DNA of 64,000 nt from NCBI GenBank assembly GCA_964386735.1, contig CAYLTW010000003.1, forward strand, positions 1 through 64,000, written 5' to 3'. Shown here one piece after another: positions 63,101 to 64,000 of this stretch; position 1 is the first letter of the stretch, and every line of letters begins with the position of its first letter. Position numbers and translations under genes: made by a program. Under the pieces are notes generated by a model. The model made no database searches, was not told the origin of the DNA, and saw nothing but the letters and a program-made list of their open reading frames with translations. The stretch is from UBA1847 sp964386735. Lineage in GTDB: Bacteria > Pseudomonadota > Gammaproteobacteria > Steroidobacterales > Woeseiaceae.

Positions 63101-63657
63101 ATTGGTTCGTCCGAACCCATCGGATAAACGTCGATCAGGGATCCACGAACAGCGAACTCCCCATGCTCGGAAACCTGCGGTACGCGGTAGTATCCCGCCG
63201 CAACGAGTGACTCAATGAATCGCTCCCGATGCAGAGTTTGCCCGACGTCGAGGTGTAGCGACCGAGCCGCGACATAGTCAGCCGGAGGCAGGCGCTGATG
63301 CAGTGCTTGTGCGGATGCGATGACCACGCCTCGCGAGAGGCCAGGCATCTGAGACAGCACTCTGAGTCTTTGTGAAATGATGTCCTGATGTGGGGAGAAG
63401 CTGTCCCACGGCAAGGTTTCCCACTCGACAAAGTGCAGGACGTCGAAAGCATCCCCGGCGAAAAAGCGAATCTCGGCCTCCAGCTGATCGGCATGCCTTG
63501 CATCGTCGGCCAGCATGAGTATGGGTCGTTCCGAGCTGGCCGTGAATTCCGCGGCCGCGAGCGCGGCGCTGGCACCAATGAGTCGGCCCCAGGCGATATC
63601 CCGGCCCTTGCCCGGAGATGGCGATGTTGGTGAAATGAGGACGGGTCTGGCAGACAC
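60157..63657 (-). CDS. mfd: Transcription-repair coupling factor
   Basis: Mfd removes stalled RNA polymerase from DNA lesions and recruits UvrA. The 1166-residue product has a UvrB-homology region (about residues 30-330), the RNA-polymerase-interacting domain (VVHAEYGVGRYLGLMTIETG), the RecG-like motor with Walker A VVCGDVGFGKTEVALRATF and DEEH in LVIVDEEHRFGV, and the C-terminal TRCF domain. The frame is open to 63723, but a good -10 (TATAAT) lies inside that stretch, so the GTG at 63657 is taken. Its length fits E. coli (1148). Confidence 0.95.
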   Translation of the reverse strand: MSARPVLISPTSPSPGKGRDIAWGRLIGASAALAAAEFTASSERPILMLADDARHADQLEAEIRFFAGDAFDVLHFVEWETLPWDSFSPHQDIISQRLRVLSQMPGLSRGVVIASAQALHQRLPPADYVAARSLHLDVGQTLHRERFIESLVAAGYYRVPQVSEHGEFAVRGSLIDVYPMGSDEPIRIDFFDDEVETLRRFSPATQMSGEVVESISLLPAREIPLDVRDIKDFRERYRERFEGQPSRSRVYREVSDGIAHGGIEYYLPLFFGNNSNLLDYLPEDCVTIVPDVLAPILQTAWREIEERYELCRLDPERPVLSPTETFYDVESVLSRLNDRVIVRYSAQSLNESGDNLNLSARLPPALKIEARFEDPASALMNFLIDFEGRVLFTSESPGRREQVLDLLSGRGLNLARVDSWAGFLEQRERIGVAIAPLENGVLLPDAGIAIIGEQQLFGERARKKKRRPSDRDPEAIIRQLNDLQPGSPVVHAEYGVGRYLGLMTIETGGIKGEFLQLEYAGEDKLYVPVHALELITRYTGASAENAPLHRLGSEQWVRAKQRAAHRARDVAAELLDVYARRAARPGHRFHWSEADYRAFESGFPFEATEDQAATIDDVLADLNADKPMDRVVCGDVGFGKTEVALRATFAAVYGGKQVAILVPTTLLAQQHGDNFKDRFAEWPVRIEVLSRFQSAQQVREIVAGMQSGTIDVVIGTHRLLGHTRDFKDVGLVIVDEEHRFGVRHKEAIKSLRSDIDILTLTATPIPRTLNMALGGLRDMSLITTPPAERLAIKTFVSEWNDVIVREACLREIKRGGQMYFIHNRVDDIGRMRDELQKLVPEASIRVGHGQMPERDLEQVMFDFYHRRFNLLLCTTIVESGIDVPTANTIIINRADRFGLAQLHQLRGRVGRSHHRAYAYLIAPPRAVLSADAIKRLEAIDSLEELGSGFTLATHDLEIRGAGELLGDEQSGQIQEIGFSLYMDMLSRAVESLRAGQEPDLTAPLDAGVDINLHVPALLPDDYVPDVHLRLILYKRISATTSADELRELQVELIDRFGLLPDPARNLMRIAAIKKQAMALGIEKIDAADSSGYLIFGAESRIDPVALVQLVQNNGQTYRLQGSHRLRFQQDLSVLERRFAAIEKLLEQLAVKDPVGSTRLVDEMARS

Positions 63658-63699
63658 TGCGGATGTTGTTCGTTTGGGCCAACAGGAAAACGGCCCGCG

Positions 63700-63729
63700 A
63701 TTATAAGCCAGTCCGCCATACAAAAAAAA
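63700..63729 (-). promoter_or_regulatory. Likely mfd promoter
   Basis: On the minus strand a perfect TATAAT lies at 63705-63700. The -35 region falls in the T run of the upstream terminator (TTTTTT around 63728-63723, 17-bp spacer). Transcription near 63693 would leave a leader of about 36 nt before the GTG at 63657. Confidence 0.5.
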
Positions 63730-63758
63730 CGCCCGGGCCGTGATATACCCGGGCGTTT
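63722..63758 (-). terminator. Intrinsic terminator between the edge gene and mfd
   Basis: AAACGCCCGGG (63727-63737) and CCCGGGCGTTT (63748-63758) form a perfect 11-bp stem around a 10-nt loop. On the minus strand it runs straight into eight Ts (63729-63722), a strong terminator for the leftward gene at the right edge. Read on the plus strand only TTTCG follows, so it is mainly one-directional. Confidence 0.88.
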
Positions 63759-63804
63759 CGTCGATTGTGTTTTCGGCGCTTGTTTTCGGCGCCGGTGTTC
63801 TTGT

Positions 63805-64000
63805 CTAGCGTTTCAGAACAGCGTGTATGACGCGGTCGTACTCGAAGTAGACGATCATGGTCTGGTATTCCCAGCTGGAGATCGGCGGATCGCCTACGGC
63901 GGCATTCCTGGATATCGGGGCGCCATATTTCGCCTCAACGCTATGCTGTGTCATGCCTCGGGTGGGCCGCGCGTCTTCGCTGCCGGGAGCTGTTCCCTGC
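63805..64000 (-). CDS. Conserved hypothetical protein, 3' part only
   Basis: The last 64 codons of a leftward gene run off the window edge, ending in TAG at 63807-63805. The visible part has a short linker and then RGMTQHSVEAKYGAPISRN, VGDPPISSWEYQTMIVYFEY and DRVIHAVLKR, a pattern resembling small envelope proteins of the SmpA/BamE type, in which RGM plus YG-P and VYFE recur. I recall similar hypothetical proteins beside mfd in gammaproteobacteria. The start and any signal peptide are outside the window. Confidence 0.7.
   Translation of the reverse strand, partial: QGTAPGSEDARPTRGMTQHSVEAKYGAPISRNAAVGDPPISSWEYQTMIVYFEYDRVIHAVLKR

Overview
The window is a dense, GC-rich stretch of housekeeping chromosome from a gammaproteobacterium. 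Gene order decides this. The run pyrH-frr-uppS-cdsA-rseP-bamA-skp-lpxD-lpxA-lpxB-rnhB-dnaE-accA-tilS, followed by pyrG-kdsA-eno-ftsB-truD-surE-pcm-nlpD-rpoS, is the arrangement known from Pseudomonas and relatives. The block rpfE-like-recJ-prfB-lysS recalls Xanthomonas. SdhE/CptA, the rpoE-rseABC-lepA-lepB-rnc-era-recO-pdxJ-acpS block and a nagZ/csiV/mfd cluster complete a picture best fitted by a deep-branching, non-enteric gammaproteobacterium of the Xanthomonadales/Chromatiales/Woeseia type (inference). There is no phage, insertion sequence, CRISPR array, tRNA or rRNA.

Layout. Positions 1-5359 read leftward: a small exported protein, an ArsC/Spx-like protein, and map-glnD-dapD. At 5405 a divergent promoter starts rpsB-tsf; S2 carries a very long repetitive C-terminal tail. 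From 7868 to 24554 lies one tightly packed run: nucleotide and translation factors (pyrH, frr), undecaprenyl and CDP-diacylglycerol synthesis (uppS, cdsA), outer-membrane assembly and stress (rseP, bamA, skp), lipid A (lpxD, lpxA, lpxB), rnhB, dnaE, accA and tilS. It ends at a strong hairpin before pyrG-kdsA-eno-ftsB-truD. A palindromic element separates truD from the convergent smr gene. Next come surE-pcm-yqaA-like-nlpD-rpoS, a leftward Mth938-domain gene, and the rpfE-like-recJ-prfB-lysS group, with the usual programmed +1 frameshift in prfB. From 41155 to 45413 is a succinate dehydrogenase module with an SDHAF4-like assembly factor in front and SdhE/CptA behind. The sigma-E operon starts at 45586 and runs through lepA, lepB, rnc, era, recO, pdxJ and acpS to an exonuclease, rlmD, nagZ and a PAS/GGDEF-like protein. 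csiV and mfd read leftward at the right end, with a partial gene at the edge.

How the genes work together. Much of the window builds and monitors the envelope: lipid A, BamA and Skp, the sigma-E circuit (RpoE, RseA, RseB, RseC and the site-2 protease RseP), signal peptidase, NlpD, NagZ and CsiV. The rest is translation, replication and repair, and central metabolism.

Main points for a second look. (1) Two copies of a palindromic element share a core of about 24 bp, yet each copy has its own perfect 18-bp or 27-bp arms; in one copy an arm is the start of sdhE. (2) Ribosomal protein S2 has about 190 extra residues, including seven 12-residue repeats and a histone-H1-like lysine tail. (3) dxr, ispD and ispF are all absent from the places where related genomes carry them, as are fabZ and mucD. 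This suggests relocation or, for isoprenoids, a different pathway.
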